Source of the DNA: Hymenobacter sp. HSC-4F20
GTDB lineage: Bacteria > Bacteroidota > Bacteroidia > Cytophagales > Hymenobacteraceae
Assembly: GCF_019599275.1 (NCBI RefSeq)
Contig: NZ_JAHZTD010000002.1
Location: 620,001-684,000 of the forward strand
DNA length: 64,000 nucleotides
Reading direction: 5' to 3'
The notes beneath the pieces were generated by a model. It had not been told where the DNA came from and made no database searches. It worked only from the letters and a program-made list of their open reading frames with translations. This document shows, piece after piece, positions 44,987 through 53,977 of the stretch. How positions within the stretch are numbered: the stretch's first letter is position 1; each line of letters starts with the position of its first letter. Both the position numbers and the translations under genes were made by a program.

Positions 44987-45751
44987 TTACAAGGTAGAGT
45001 TTAGGAGAGGTAAGGCCAGCAGCTTCGGCAGGTACTCGCTTCGCAATACTTTGGCCCGAATATTTTCCAGGTGCTTTACGTGGTGCGCATCGGTGCCTAC
45101 CAGGTCCACTAGGCCAGCATCAATAAGCTTTTCCGCTACCCGCTTAGCCCCGGCTGAATAGTAGCCCGCCAGCGAGTTGAGATTTACCTGCAGCAGCACG
45201 CCGTTTTCCCGAATCTTGACTAGCTCCTCAAATCGGCCGTAAAGGTAGGTGTACCGCTCGGGGTGGGCCAGCACCGGGTGGTAGCCCGCCGCTTGCATCA
45301 TAAATACCGTTTCTTGGAAGTTGAACGGCTCGTTGATGTACGACGTCTCGAAGAGCACGTAGCGCCGCTCTCCGCCAAAGGTTAGTAGCTCTTCCTTCTG
45401 TTCCAGCCGCCGGTTAAACCACTCATCCAGGTAGTATTCGGCGGCGCAGCTCAGCGTCAGGCCCGTAATGCCGGCTTGGGTGGCGGCGGTACGGACCCCC
45501 TCGAGGGCCGCGCGGATGCCTTCCGGGGTGTTGCGGTAAAAGTCGCCCATCACGTGGGGAGTCAGCACCAATGAATGGTAGCCCAGGGCCTGCAGCTGCC
45601 GCAGCAACTCCACCGACTGCTCTAGGCTTTCGGCCCCATCATCGAGACCAGGCAGCACGTGGGAGTGCATATCGGCCCCCAGCCCAGCCAGGGTCGCAGC
45701 CAGTGCCGGCTCGGCGGTGGGCCGCCCAAATAGCTTTTGCAGAAAGGACAT
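44987..45751 (-). CDS. CapC/YwqE-type protein-tyrosine phosphatase (PHP fold)
   Basis: A 254-residue manganese-dependent tyrosine phosphatase of the PHP superfamily, which removes phosphate from Wzc-type kinases. Metal-binding motifs are visible: DMHSHVLPGLDDGAES (His-x-His and Asp), LTPHVMGDFY, CAAEYYLDE, LAHPERYTYL and LVGTDAHHVKHL. Size and motif order match Bacillus YwqE and Streptococcus CpsB. It lies 14 bases after the Wzc gene in the same direction, which is the usual arrangement of the kinase/phosphatase pair controlling capsule length. The start is ATG 45751. Confidence 0.92.
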   Translation of the reverse strand: MSFLQKLFGRPTAEPALAATLAGLGADMHSHVLPGLDDGAESLEQSVELLRQLQALGYHSLVLTPHVMGDFYRNTPEGIRAALEGVRTAATQAGITGLTLSCAAEYYLDEWFNRRLEQKEELLTFGGERRYVLFETSYINEPFNFQETVFMMQAAGYHPVLAHPERYTYLYGRFEELVKIRENGVLLQVNLNSLAGYYSAGAKRVAEKLIDAGLVDLVGTDAHHVKHLENIRAKVLRSEYLPKLLALPLLNSTL

Positions 45752-45765
45752 GGCTGACTACGGAG

Positions 45766-48222
45766 TTATGAAACTCGCTTCCGCAGCCGGCCCAGGAGCC
45801 CCGGTTTGGCGGTAGGCTCCTCATAATATCCCTGGCCATAGCCGTAGCCATAGCCGTAGCCGTAGCCATAGCCGTAGCCGCCCCCACCCTGCGCATCGTT
45901 CAGAATGGTGCTCAGCTTGGTGAAGCCATTCACCCGCATCAGTTTGTTGATGTTTTTGAGGAAGGCTTTCTTTGAGTAGTTGGCCCGCACGATGTAAATC
46001 GGCACATCGGCTTTGCGCATAATCAGAATGCCATCGGTTACCAATCCTACCGGCGGAGTGTCAATCATTACCACATCGTACACCTCGTGCAGGTGCTGAA
46101 TCAGCTCATCGAAGCGGTTACTTAAAATCAGCTCCGACGGGTTGGGCGGGGTAGGACCGGCCGAAATAAAGTCCAGGGTTGGGATGCTCGTGTGCTGCAC
46201 GCACTCTTGCCAGCTGTGCTTGTCAATCAGAATAGTGCTTACGCCCCGCACATTTTCTGCGTCGAAGGCCAGGTTCACCTTGGGCTTGCGCATGTCCAAA
46301 TCCAGAATAATCACCTTCTGATCGGACGCCGCAATAATACCCGCCAGGTTAACAGTCACAAAAGTTTTCCCCTCGCCGCTGATAGTCGAAGTAATTGAAA
46401 TCAGGCGCTTTTTCTTAGAAGACGCCATGAACTCTAGATTGGTCCGGATGGAGCGGATAGCCTCCGAAATAGCCGACTTGGGGTTTTTATCCACCACCAG
46501 CTTCGAGACGGCCATCTTCTCCTTGTCGTAGGTAGGGATGATGCCCAGCACCGAGGCCGAGGTGCTGCGCTCCAGCTCCCGGATATTGGTTACCGTGTTG
46601 TGCATCAGGTAGCGCACGGCAATCAGGCCCAATCCCAGCACAATGCCAGCAGCTAAGCCAATGGCGTACACCATCAGCTTAACCGGTGAAATAGGCGTGG
46701 CGGGCAGCGTAGCTGGCGAGAGAATCTGAAAATCGGCTGTGGTACCCGCCATGGAGATGCCAAACTCGATTTTCTTATCCATCATGTTCAAATTATACTT
46801 TTCGTATAATTCCAGGGGGCGCTGCAACCGGGCCTGTTCGGTTTGCTTTTCGGGTAAGGCGCGCAGGCGGCTTTCCAGCTCGGCGCGCTTTGCATCCAGC
46901 TTGGTTAGCTGCCGCCGGACTACCTGTTGGTTGCGCAGCAGTAAATCCCGGATGATCCGTTTGGTATTGTTTATTTCCAGCTCTTTGCTTTGCAGAGCCG
47001 TGGTGGCACCAGGCTGATAGGATAGCTCGGCGCGCTTCAAATCCAGCTGCAAGTCGCTCAGCTCTACAATGCGCTGCGAGAGCTGCTCATCCTCAATCTT
47101 GCTCAGGGCCGGAATAGTCTGGAATACGTCGCCGTCTTCCCGCTCGGTGAGGCGCTTCTGGTTGAGCAGTACCCTCAGCTCGTCCAGCATATCAATCTGT
47201 TCCTGCAACTCTTCCCGCTCTTTTTCCAGCTCTTCGAGGCCAGCGGTGATGAGTCCTACGTCGGCTTTAATATCGTAGGTTCCGTTGCGCTTGACGAAGG
47301 CCTGCATATTTTCCTCGGCTGCCTGCAAGTCTTTACGGTTCTCGCCTAGTTGCTCATTGATGTAGCGGGTCGCGCGGGCCGCCTGCTCCTGCTTGCGAGC
47401 AAGTTTCTCGACTAAGTATACGGAGTCAATCTTGTTAACAATATCCCGCGCTTTCACGGGATTGTGGTCCGTGAAGGAAATACCGATAATGTTGGCGTCG
47501 GCATTACCAATTTCTACAAGCAGGTTCTTGCTCAAATACGCATTCAAGCTACCCTCGTCGTTTATAACAAAATGATAATCAGCGTCCAGCGACGCAGGCG
47601 AGTACAAGTCAGTAGGATAAATCCGGAAGGTGAATCCCAAGGCTCGGATAGGTTCCCCGAAAGCATATTCCCGACTTTCTTCCTGATTGTTAAACTCATA
47701 CTGCAGGCGCAGCCGGTTGTTAGGCAACAAGTGTAGGCCCACCTTGACGTTGTAGACAGCATCGGAAGAAGCCGTGTATTCTACCCGGAATGGCGAGCTG
47801 CGGTACAGCTCATTTTCCAGCACGGTGCCCTGGACGTAGTAGTTCACGGCCAGGTCCAGCGAGTCCTTCAATCGACGGTAGATGATGTCCGACTTTATCA
47901 GTTCTACCTCGCCGGAGAGCTTGTTAATGCTTTGCTGCTTTTCTACGGCACCACCAATGCCTTCTAACCCAAGCACACCCGCTTCCGTCTTTTCGTCAAT
48001 TTTGATAGAAGACGTAGACTGGTACAGCGGTGGGGTATAGCGCAGAAACAGCCAGGAGGCCGTTAGGCCGAGCAGAATGAGCAACAGCATCCACGGTAGG
48101 CTTTTGCGCACCACCATCAGCAGCGTGGTCAGGTCCAGCCCGCCGCCTTCATCTTCTTCCTCCGCTTCGCCGCCCGTATTACGAATTAGTTCTTCTAGTT
48201 CAGCCTCTTCTTTCGCCGCCAT
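45766..48222 (-). CDS. Exopolysaccharide tyrosine autokinase (Wzc family)
   Basis: An 818-residue inner-membrane protein that controls chain length and export of exopolysaccharide. The first helix (about residues 43-60, LPWMLLLILLGLTASWLFL) opens a large periplasmic Wzz/GNVR domain with long coiled coils (about 250-480). The second helix is near residue 530 (LMVYAIGLAAGIVLGLGLIA). The cytoplasmic BY-kinase has Walker A in STISGEGKTFVTV, Walker A' in VIILDLDMRKP and Walker B in VMIDTPPVG. The tail is GYGYGYGYGYGYGYG followed by QGYYEE, a cluster of nine tyrosines for autophosphorylation, encoded by a six-base tandem repeat. The start is ATG 48222; Wza lies 63 bases upstream. Confidence 0.95.
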   Translation of the reverse strand: MAAKEEAELEELIRNTGGEAEEEDEGGGLDLTTLLMVVRKSLPWMLLLILLGLTASWLFLRYTPPLYQSTSSIKIDEKTEAGVLGLEGIGGAVEKQQSINKLSGEVELIKSDIIYRRLKDSLDLAVNYYVQGTVLENELYRSSPFRVEYTASSDAVYNVKVGLHLLPNNRLRLQYEFNNQEESREYAFGEPIRALGFTFRIYPTDLYSPASLDADYHFVINDEGSLNAYLSKNLLVEIGNADANIIGISFTDHNPVKARDIVNKIDSVYLVEKLARKQEQAARATRYINEQLGENRKDLQAAEENMQAFVKRNGTYDIKADVGLITAGLEELEKEREELQEQIDMLDELRVLLNQKRLTEREDGDVFQTIPALSKIEDEQLSQRIVELSDLQLDLKRAELSYQPGATTALQSKELEINNTKRIIRDLLLRNQQVVRRQLTKLDAKRAELESRLRALPEKQTEQARLQRPLELYEKYNLNMMDKKIEFGISMAGTTADFQILSPATLPATPISPVKLMVYAIGLAAGIVLGLGLIAVRYLMHNTVTNIRELERSTSASVLGIIPTYDKEKMAVSKLVVDKNPKSAISEAIRSIRTNLEFMASSKKKRLISITSTISGEGKTFVTVNLAGIIAASDQKVIILDLDMRKPKVNLAFDAENVRGVSTILIDKHSWQECVQHTSIPTLDFISAGPTPPNPSELILSNRFDELIQHLHEVYDVVMIDTPPVGLVTDGILIMRKADVPIYIVRANYSKKAFLKNINKLMRVNGFTKLSTILNDAQGGGGYGYGYGYGYGYGYGQGYYEEPTAKPGLLGRLRKRVS
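45835..45876 (-). repeat. Hexanucleotide tandem repeat in the Wzc tyrosine tail
   Basis: Seven units of GCCGTA or GCCATA (plus strand) stand in a row, coding for Gly-Tyr seven times on the minus strand. The unit length is a multiple of three, so slippage would change the number of tyrosines without breaking the frame. Confidence 0.9.
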
Positions 48223-48285
48223 GTAGTAATGAGTAGTGAGAACAGCCCTTCAGTAGTGCTGAAGGGGAACGCTGCGTGCTGGTAC

Positions 48286-49224
48286 TTATTTTGAAATGGC
48301 AATGATGAGGGTAGCTAACCCGGAAAGCCCGCCCAGAAAGGCAAAAAGCGGGCTGGCATCGGCCAGTGCCTCGTAGAAAGGCCGGCGGATTGGCTCCACG
48401 TAGATAATGTCGTTGGGCTCTACCTGCAAGTTAGCGCGCCGCATCCCGTCAATGGTGGTCAGGTTGATTACCTGTACCTGCGGATTCTTCAGGCTACCAC
48501 GAATCAGGCGGATGTTATCGGCGCGCCCGGCTTGTCCGTTGCCGGCAGTTGGCCCTACAAACCCCCCGGATATGCCTCCTGCCTGGGCCAGTACCTCCAG
48601 CAGGTTCATGTTGTCGTTAAACATCTGGATTACCTGGGCGCCACCGGCAGCGGCCCCTAGCACGATAATGCGGTTGTTAGTCACGCGGGTGGTTACAAAT
48701 ACATCCTTGTAATATACGGTGTATTTGATCTGCAACAGGCTGTCCGCCTCTAGCAGCGTCAAGCCGGCCAGCCTCACGTAGTCGACCATGGGCAGCTTCA
48801 CCATGCCGTCGTGCTGCACCATAAACTCTGTGTAGCCCTGCTGCTGCTGCGTGTTGCCGCCGCGCTGCTGCTGGTTGCTTTGCCGTTGCCCGCCCGAAGT
48901 ACCTTGCCGAGAAAATCCGCCGCCGCCAGCGTTATTTCCGCCGGGAGAACCGAAAAACAACTCGCCGTTAGGATCCAGAATTCGCTCGCCCTTGTTGGTA
49001 TACACCCGTACGTCGAGGTAGTCGTTGGGCTGAATGATGTAGTTTCGCTCGGCGCGGTTCACTACGTCCCGCAGACGGGCAGTATCCAGGCGGCCGGCCC
49101 CATCAGTGCGAAATAGGATGTTTTGCTGTCGCACCCGGGAGGTAGTGCACGAAAAAGTGAGCAACACAAGCGGTATGCACAGCATCCAGAGACGCATCAG
49201 GTGGGAAGGAGCAAGTCGGTTCAT
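48286..49224 (-). CDS. Polysaccharide export outer-membrane lipoprotein (Wza family)
   Basis: A 312-residue export lipoprotein. The signal ends in a lipobox with TFSC. The Poly_export domain follows (NYIIQPNDYLDVRVYTNKG), interrupted by a low-complexity loop rich in Gly, Gln and Ser (about residues 85-125). Next come HDGMVKLPMVDYVRLAGLTLLEA, an SLBB domain (RIIVLGAAAGGAQVIQMFND, LLEVLAQAGGISG) and NDIIYVEPIRRPFYE with a C-terminal hydrophobic segment (LFAFLGGLSGLATLIIAIS). It forms the outer-membrane channel for the polymer made under Wzc control. The ATG at 49224 or 49197 may start it. A complete promoter lies 79 bases upstream. Confidence 0.92.
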   Translation of the reverse strand: MNRLAPSHLMRLWMLCIPLVLLTFSCTTSRVRQQNILFRTDGAGRLDTARLRDVVNRAERNYIIQPNDYLDVRVYTNKGERILDPNGELFFGSPGGNNAGGGGFSRQGTSGGQRQSNQQQRGGNTQQQQGYTEFMVQHDGMVKLPMVDYVRLAGLTLLEADSLLQIKYTVYYKDVFVTTRVTNNRIIVLGAAAGGAQVIQMFNDNMNLLEVLAQAGGISGGFVGPTAGNGQAGRADNIRLIRGSLKNPQVQVINLTTIDGMRRANLQVEPNDIIYVEPIRRPFYEALADASPLFAFLGGLSGLATLIIAISK

Positions 49225-49302
49225 GCAAGCCGGGACAACCGGAGTCAGTGTTAAAACGCACAAGGCCGCTTTCGGGCGGACAGTATTTTCCTAAAAAACC
49301 AT

Positions 49303-49333
49303 CAAAGAAACCGAATTAGTGTCCCCTTTCAAA
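49303..49333 (-). promoter_or_regulatory. Complete promoter of the exopolysaccharide operon
   Basis: On the minus strand TTTG (49330-49333), a spacer of exactly 19 bases, and TTTCTTTG (49303-49310), which has one mismatch to TAnnTTTG. It predicts a leader of about 75 bases before the Wza gene. Confidence 0.7.
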
Positions 49334-49468
49334 ATTCACCCTGCCTCTGCAGCCTTCCCACTGGCTTGTCCGCCAGTAAAATCCTACTTTCGCGAACCCA
49401 AAATCAGGCCAGCTTAGTTGTAGCAGCTTCCGCGGCCCTGTTTACATTTCCCACCCCACCCTACTACC

Positions 49469-50608
49469 ATGGAACTGGTCACTACTGAAAACCAGACAAT
49501 GATTGCCCAGATGGTGCGCGACTTTGGCGCCCAGTATATCAAGCCACACATGATGCGCTGGGACGAAACGCAGGAATTTCCGAAGGAGGTATTCCATAAG
49601 CTCGGCGAATTGGGCCTGATGGGCGTGCTGGTACCGCAGGAATATGGCGGGGCCGGTTTTGGCTACGTGGAATATGTAACGGCCATTGCTGAGCTATCTA
49701 AAATTGATGGCAGCATCGGCCTGAGCATGGCCGCCCACAACTCGCTCTGTACAGGCCACATTCTGCAGCATGCCTCGGAGGAGCAGAAGCGCACCTACCT
49801 GCCCAAGCTGGCTTCCGGTGAGTGGATTGGGGCCTGGGGCCTCACGGAGCCTAACACGGGCTCCGATGCAGGCAACATGCGCACTACCGCCGTACTCGAC
49901 GGTGACGACTACGTGCTGAACGGGGCCAAAAACTTTATAACCCACGGCAAGAGCGGCAACGTTGCGGTGGTTATTGCCCGCACCGGCGAGGTAGGCGACT
50001 CGCGCGGTATGACGGCGTTTATCATTGAGCGCGGAACTCCTGGCTTTGAGGCCGGCCGTAAGGAAGACAAGCTAGGCATGCGTGCTTCCGAAACCACGGA
50101 ATTGATTTTTACGGACTGCCGGGTGCCTAAGGAAAACGTAATTGGCCAAGTGGGCGACGGGTTCGTGCAGGCGCTGAAGGTGCTGGATGGCGGCCGCATC
50201 AGCATTGCGGCCCTAAGCCTGGGCATTGCCCAAGGGGCCTACGAAGCGGCCCTGCAGTACTCCAAGGAGCGCCACCAGTTCAACCAGCCCATCAGCAACT
50301 TCCAGGGCATAGGATTTAAGCTGGCCGACATGGCCACCGAAATTGAGGCGGCTTCCCTGCTTACCTACCGCGCCGCCGATATGAAGGACCGCGGCCTGAA
50401 CGTGAACCGTGAGTCGGCCATGGCCAAGCTCTACGCTTCGGAGGTATCGGTGCGGGTAGCCAATGAGGGCGTGCAGATTTTCGGGGGCTACGGCTATACC
50501 AAAGACTACCCGGCCGAGAAGTACTACCGCGACGCCAAGCTCTGCACCATCGGCGAGGGCACGTCTGAAATCCAAAAGCTGGTTATTGCTCGCTCTCTGC
50601 TGAAGTAG
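49469..50608 (+). CDS. Acyl-CoA dehydrogenase
   Basis: A 379-residue FAD enzyme that introduces the trans-2 double bond into acyl-CoA in beta-oxidation or branched-chain amino-acid breakdown. Family motifs are [37 protein letters not shown] (FAD and substrate loop), [34 protein letters not shown], and [21 protein letters not shown] followed by [11 protein letters not shown] with the catalytic-type Glu. Length and motifs fit short- or medium-chain enzymes; the chain length cannot be read. The ATG at 49469 is the only good start. It is transcribed alone; the 195 bases downstream hold the rpsU promoter. Confidence 0.93.
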   Translation: MELVTTENQTMIAQMVRDFGAQYIKPHMMRWDETQEFPKEVFHKLGELGLMGVLVPQEYGGAGFGYVEYVTAIAELSKIDGSIGLSMAAHNSLCTGHILQHASEEQKRTYLPKLASGEWIGAWGLTEPNTGSDAGNMRTTAVLDGDDYVLNGAKNFITHGKSGNVAVVIARTGEVGDSRGMTAFIIERGTPGFEAGRKEDKLGMRASETTELIFTDCRVPKENVIGQVGDGFVQALKVLDGGRISIAALSLGIAQGAYEAALQYSKERHQFNQPISNFQGIGFKLADMATEIEAASLLTYRAADMKDRGLNVNRESAMAKLYASEVSVRVANEGVQIFGGYGYTKDYPAEKYYRDAKLCTIGEGTSEIQKLVIARSLLK

Positions 50609-50758
50609 GCCTATAAAATGAGCCAGCTCGAAAACCGGCTTGCGCGGTTAGCCTGCTGGTAGGCCGTAGCACGCTGCTTCGGGCGGGCTGCTGGCGAGGC
50701 GCAGTGGGTCTGCCCAAAAATCTGCCTAATCTGTTTTTAAATTTGCTCAATCTGTAGT

Positions 50759-50766
50759 TATCTTTG
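50759..50766 (+). promoter_or_regulatory. Bacteroidota -7 element of rpsU (TATCTTTG)
   Basis: An exact TAnnTTTG match 37 bases before the rpsU start. The region before it is AT-rich (TTTTTAAATTTG), but the -33 spacing is not ideal. Confidence 0.65.
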
Positions 50767-50803
50767 CGGCCCCTTCAATCCGGGTTCCTAAGTCACTGAA
50801 CAT

Positions 50804-51004
50804 ATGATCATCGTCCAAATCAAAGAAAACGAGTCGGTTGACCGTGCGCTGAAGCGCTTCAAGAAGAAATTTGAGCGCACGGGTGTGCTGAAGGAGCTGC
50901 GTCGTCGCACGTTCTTCCAGAAGCCCTCCATCACCAACCGCAAGCAGAAGCAGAAGGCTATCTACAAGCTGGCTACCTACGGCCCCGACGCTACCAACGC
51001 GTAA
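50804..51004 (+). CDS. rpsU: Small ribosomal subunit protein bS21
   Basis: A 66-residue basic protein of the 30S subunit. [40 protein letters not shown] and [15 protein letters not shown] are diagnostic of S21, which sits near the 3' end of 16S rRNA and helps translation start. In Bacteroidota it contributes to hiding the anti-Shine-Dalgarno sequence, in line with the weak ribosome binding sites throughout the window. It is followed by a strong terminator whose right arm lies just before the recombinase gene. The order rpsU - xer - hpf is conserved in the phylum. Confidence 0.97.
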   Translation: MIIVQIKENESVDRALKRFKKKFERTGVLKELRRRTFFQKPSITNRKQKQKAIYKLATYGPDATNA

Positions 51005-51030
51005 GCTGCTTCCCTGCTAGTACCAGGACG

Positions 51031-51076
51031 AAAAAACCGGCTGATTTGCTCTTTGGCGCAAATCAGCCGGTTTTTT
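51031..51076 (+). terminator. Intrinsic terminator of rpsU
   Basis: A perfect 19-bp stem with an 8-base loop; the AAAAAA of the left arm makes a TTTTTT end on the plus strand. One of the strongest terminators in the window. Confidence 0.92.
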
Positions 51077-51157
51077 CGCGTCTGGCCATTTCGTTTTTTT
51101 CTTTCGGCGAATTCCCTACATTGGATGTCCGGCCCCAGGCGACCGGGTACCCCACGT

Positions 51158-52045
51158 ATGGAATTATTTTTTGACTACCTCCGGTTTGAGCGGCGCTACA
51201 GCCCTCACACGGTGCTTTCGTACCAGACGGATTTGCGGCAGTTTTCCGAGTTTCTGCTGACTTCCTACGAGCTGCCGGACACTACCCAGGCCGATCATAC
51301 CCTGATTCGCTCCTGGGTGGTCGACCTGATGCAGCAGCACCGCGACCCACGCACGGTGAACCGGAAAATTGCCTGTCTGCGCTCTTATTACAAGTACCTG
51401 CTGCGCACCGGAGTAATCCAAAAGAATCCCATGCTACGCATTACCTCGCCCAAGGCAGCCAAGAAGCTGCCCGACTTCGTGCCGGAGGAAGCATTGAATG
51501 GCCTACTGAACTCGTTTGCCTTTCCCGAGGGCTTTGCCGGTATCCGCGACCAAGCCATGTTGGAACTGCTTTACGGCACGGGCATTCGGCTGTCGGAGCT
51601 GATTGGTATTGGTGCGGAGGACGTGAACCTACCGGGCCGCACGGTGCGCGTAACGGGCAAAGGCAACAAGCAGCGGGTAGTACCCTTAAACCCGACGCTG
51701 CTAATAATACTGGAACTCTATATAGAAGTTAGACAACGCGAATTTGGGCCTGATAGCAACGCCCGGCGCAGCCTCCTCGTTACGGATAAGGGAGAGCCGC
51801 TCTATGAAAAGTTTGTGTACCGCACTGTGAAGCACTATCTGAGCCAGATAACCACAGCTTCCGGACAGCAGCATCCGCACGTGCTTCGTCATTCCTTTGC
51901 TACCCATTTACTGGGCAAAGGGGCTGACCTGAATGCCATTAAGGAACTGCTCGGGCACGCTAGTCTGGCGGCTACCCAGGTGTACACCCACCTGAGTATT
52001 GACAAGTTAAAGTCTGTGTTTGAAAAGGCCCATCCTAAGGCCTGA
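51158..52045 (+). CDS. xerC: Tyrosine recombinase, XerC/XerD family
   Basis: A 295-residue site-specific recombinase that resolves chromosome dimers at dif with its partner. The N-terminal SAM-like domain (ELFFDYLRFERRYSPHTVLS through LRSYYKYLL) is followed by the catalytic domain with all active residues: Arg in GTGIRLSELIGI, Lys in TGKGNKQRVVPL, His-x-x-Arg in HPHVLRHSFATHLL, His in LLGHASLAATQ and the nucleophile Tyr in QVYTHLS. The ATG at 51158 starts the SAM-like helix; an ATG at 51125 is in frame. XerC versus XerD cannot be decided with certainty; the neighbourhood favours the Bacteroidota XerC-type gene. Confidence 0.93.
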   Translation: MELFFDYLRFERRYSPHTVLSYQTDLRQFSEFLLTSYELPDTTQADHTLIRSWVVDLMQQHRDPRTVNRKIACLRSYYKYLLRTGVIQKNPMLRITSPKAAKKLPDFVPEEALNGLLNSFAFPEGFAGIRDQAMLELLYGTGIRLSELIGIGAEDVNLPGRTVRVTGKGNKQRVVPLNPTLLIILELYIEVRQREFGPDSNARRSLLVTDKGEPLYEKFVYRTVKHYLSQITTASGQQHPHVLRHSFATHLLGKGADLNAIKELLGHASLAATQVYTHLSIDKLKSVFEKAHPKA

Positions 52046-52082
52046 TTTTGTTTCTTCTCTTACCTCTTAACCCCCACGACCG

Positions 52083-52382
52083 ATGAAAGTACAGATGCAA
52101 TCGGTGCATTTCGATGCCGACCAAAAACTGCTTGATTTCATCCAGAAGCGCCTCGATAAGCTCGAAACCTTCTATGACCGTGTGACTGAAGGCGAAGTAA
52201 TTATGCGCCTCAATAACAAAGACGGGATTAACAATAAAACGGTAGAAATAAAGCTACATGTACCCGGTACTACCCTCTTCTCCCAGGAAGATGCCGGCAC
52301 GTTTGAAGCTGCCGCCGATGCCGCCGCCGAAAACCTAAAGCGCCAGATTACCAAATACAAGGAAAAGCTCGTTAGCCACTGA
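52083..52382 (+). CDS. hpf: Ribosome hibernation-promoting factor (HPF/RaiA family)
   Basis: A 99-residue protein of the short HPF/YfiA type that binds the 30S A and P sites in slow growth and stops translation. Conserved parts are VQMQSVHFDADQKLLDFIQK, RLDKLETFYDRVTEGEVIMR (with the usual K-L-x-x-F/Y pattern), VEIKLHVPGTTLFSQEDAGT, and FEAAADAAAENLKRQITKYK. It begins 37 bases after the recombinase stop, so they are one operon. No C-terminal dimerisation domain is present, so it is the short form. A perfect terminator follows at 52408. Confidence 0.93.
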   Translation: MKVQMQSVHFDADQKLLDFIQKRLDKLETFYDRVTEGEVIMRLNNKDGINNKTVEIKLHVPGTTLFSQEDAGTFEAAADAAAENLKRQITKYKEKLVSH

Positions 52383-52407
52383 GGCTAGCGTGCGACTAGA
52401 TATAGAT

Positions 52408-52444
52408 AAAAAGGCCCTTGACTACGACAGTCAAGGGCCTTTTT
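52408..52444. terminator. Bidirectional terminator, hpf / metK
   Basis: A perfect 16-bp stem (AAAAAGGCCCTTGACT and complement) with loop ACGAC. A-run and T-run flank it, so it can stop both the hpf and the metK transcript. Confidence 0.92.
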
Positions 52445-52462
52445 GTTGGGAATGGCAGCTAA

Positions 52463-53725
52463 TTACAGGCTGAACTCCGCTTTGATCTTGTCCACGTAGT
52501 CCAGCTTCTCCCACGTGAAGGTTTCTACGGTTTTGGTGGTGCCGTCGGCTTGAGTTACCTGCTTGGTGCCAGGCTGCCGGCCCATGTGGCCGTAGGCGGC
52601 CGACTCGGCGAAGATGGGGTTCTGCAAGCCCAGACGCTGCACAATAGCGTAGGGACGCAGGTCGAAAATGCGCTGCACCTTCTCGGCAATTTCGCCGTCG
52701 GTGAGCTGGTGGCCGAAGGAGCCGGTAGCTTTGGTGGTGCCGTAGGTTGTCACGAACACACCTACCGGTTCGGCTACCCCAATAGCGTAGGCTACCTGCA
52801 CCAGCACCTGGTCGGCGACACCTGCGGCTACCAGGTTTTTGGCGATGTGGCGGGCGGCGTAAGCGGCCGAGCGGTCCACCTTGGAAGAGTCTTTGCCGGA
52901 GAAGGCCCCGCCGCCGTGGGCTCCTTTGCCGCCGTAAGTATCCACAATGATTTTACGACCCGTCAGGCCGGAGTCGCCGTGGGGTCCGCCGATGACGAAC
53001 TTACCCGTAGGATTGATGTGATACTTGATGTCGGCGGTGAAAAGGGCCTGTACTTCCTCACCTAGCTGTGCTTTCACGCGGGGCACCAGAATATTCTTGA
53101 TGTCCTGCTCAATCTGATGCAGCATTACCTGCTCATCCTGGTCAAATTCGTCGTGCTGGGTGCTGACCACGATGGTTTCGATGGACTCGGGCGTGTTGTC
53201 GTCGTTGTAGCGGATGGTTACCTGGCTTTTGGCATCGGGGCGCAGGTAGGTCATCTCCTGACCAGCCTTCCGGATGGCCGACAGCTCGCGCAGCAGGCGG
53301 TGCGAGAGGTCGAGGGCCAGGGGCATGTAGTTCTCGGTTTCGCGGGTGGCGTACCCAAACATCATGCCTTGGTCGCCGGCGCCCTGCTCCTCCGGCTTGG
53401 CGCGCTCCACGCCCTGGTTAATGTCCGCTGACTGCTCGTGCAGGCGGTTCATCACTTCGCAGGTGTCGGCGTTGAACAGGTACTCGGGCTTGTTGTAGCC
53501 GATGCGGCGAATCACCTCCCGGATAATGGGCTCGGCCTCTACGTGGGCCGTCGATTTTATTTCACCGGCCACCAGGGCAAAATCGGTGGTAACCAGGGTT
53601 TCGCAGGCCACCTTGGCCGTAGGGTCCTGACGGAGGTACTCGTCGAGGATGGCGTCAGAAATCTGGTCGGCTACTTTATCGGGGTGGCCTTCCGAAACAG
53701 ATTCGGAGGTGAACAGGTAGGGCAT
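52463..53725 (-). CDS. metK: S-adenosylmethionine synthase
   Basis: A 420-residue enzyme making S-adenosylmethionine from methionine and ATP. Conserved motifs are [20 protein letters not shown] (N-terminal ATP and methionine loop), [12 protein letters not shown] (signature hexapeptide region), [20 protein letters not shown] (phosphate loop) and [19 protein letters not shown]. All metal- and phosphate-contact residues appear intact. The ATG at 53725 gives the standard N-terminus; the longer open frame up to 53803 lies across the promoter. Transcription starts near 53796 from a perfect -7 element, leaving a GC-rich structured leader of about 70 bases. Confidence 0.97.
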   Translation of the reverse strand: MPYLFTSESVSEGHPDKVADQISDAILDEYLRQDPTAKVACETLVTTDFALVAGEIKSTAHVEAEPIIREVIRRIGYNKPEYLFNADTCEVMNRLHEQSADINQGVERAKPEEQGAGDQGMMFGYATRETENYMPLALDLSHRLLRELSAIRKAGQEMTYLRPDAKSQVTIRYNDDNTPESIETIVVSTQHDEFDQDEQVMLHQIEQDIKNILVPRVKAQLGEEVQALFTADIKYHINPTGKFVIGGPHGDSGLTGRKIIVDTYGGKGAHGGGAFSGKDSSKVDRSAAYAARHIAKNLVAAGVADQVLVQVAYAIGVAEPVGVFVTTYGTTKATGSFGHQLTDGEIAEKVQRIFDLRPYAIVQRLGLQNPIFAESAAYGHMGRQPGTKQVTQADGTTKTVETFTWEKLDYVDKIKAEFSL

Positions 53726-53800
53726 CAGCTTGTAAGGTAGAAGTACGCGAGGGGCCGGCAGCCCCTGCCCCAGCCAGCCGGGGCTGTCGGATAGGGGCTG

Positions 53801-53808
53801 CAAAGCTA
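53801..53808 (-). promoter_or_regulatory. Bacteroidota -7 element of metK (TAGCTTTG)
   Basis: An exact TAnnTTTG match on the minus strand, 75 bases before the metK ATG. It excludes the in-frame codons upstream of 53725. Confidence 0.65.
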
Positions 53809-53977
53809 CAAGTTTTATATATGAATAAGAGGCTAAACGCGCACAACAAGCGGGTAGCTCATGAAAGTATATTTATTGATTAGCATTAAGTGTTTATTTA
53901 TAATTAATATATTTTTATTGTTTATCAATAACAAACTGTTTCCTTTGCATCCTATCGAACCAGCATCTTTTATCTAC

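Noticed and set aside
48841..48900. CTG/TTG-rich stretch in the Wza gene as a possible CRISPR or microsatellite
   Set aside because: It is a low-complexity Gln/Gly/Ser coding loop without regular spacers or equal repeat units.
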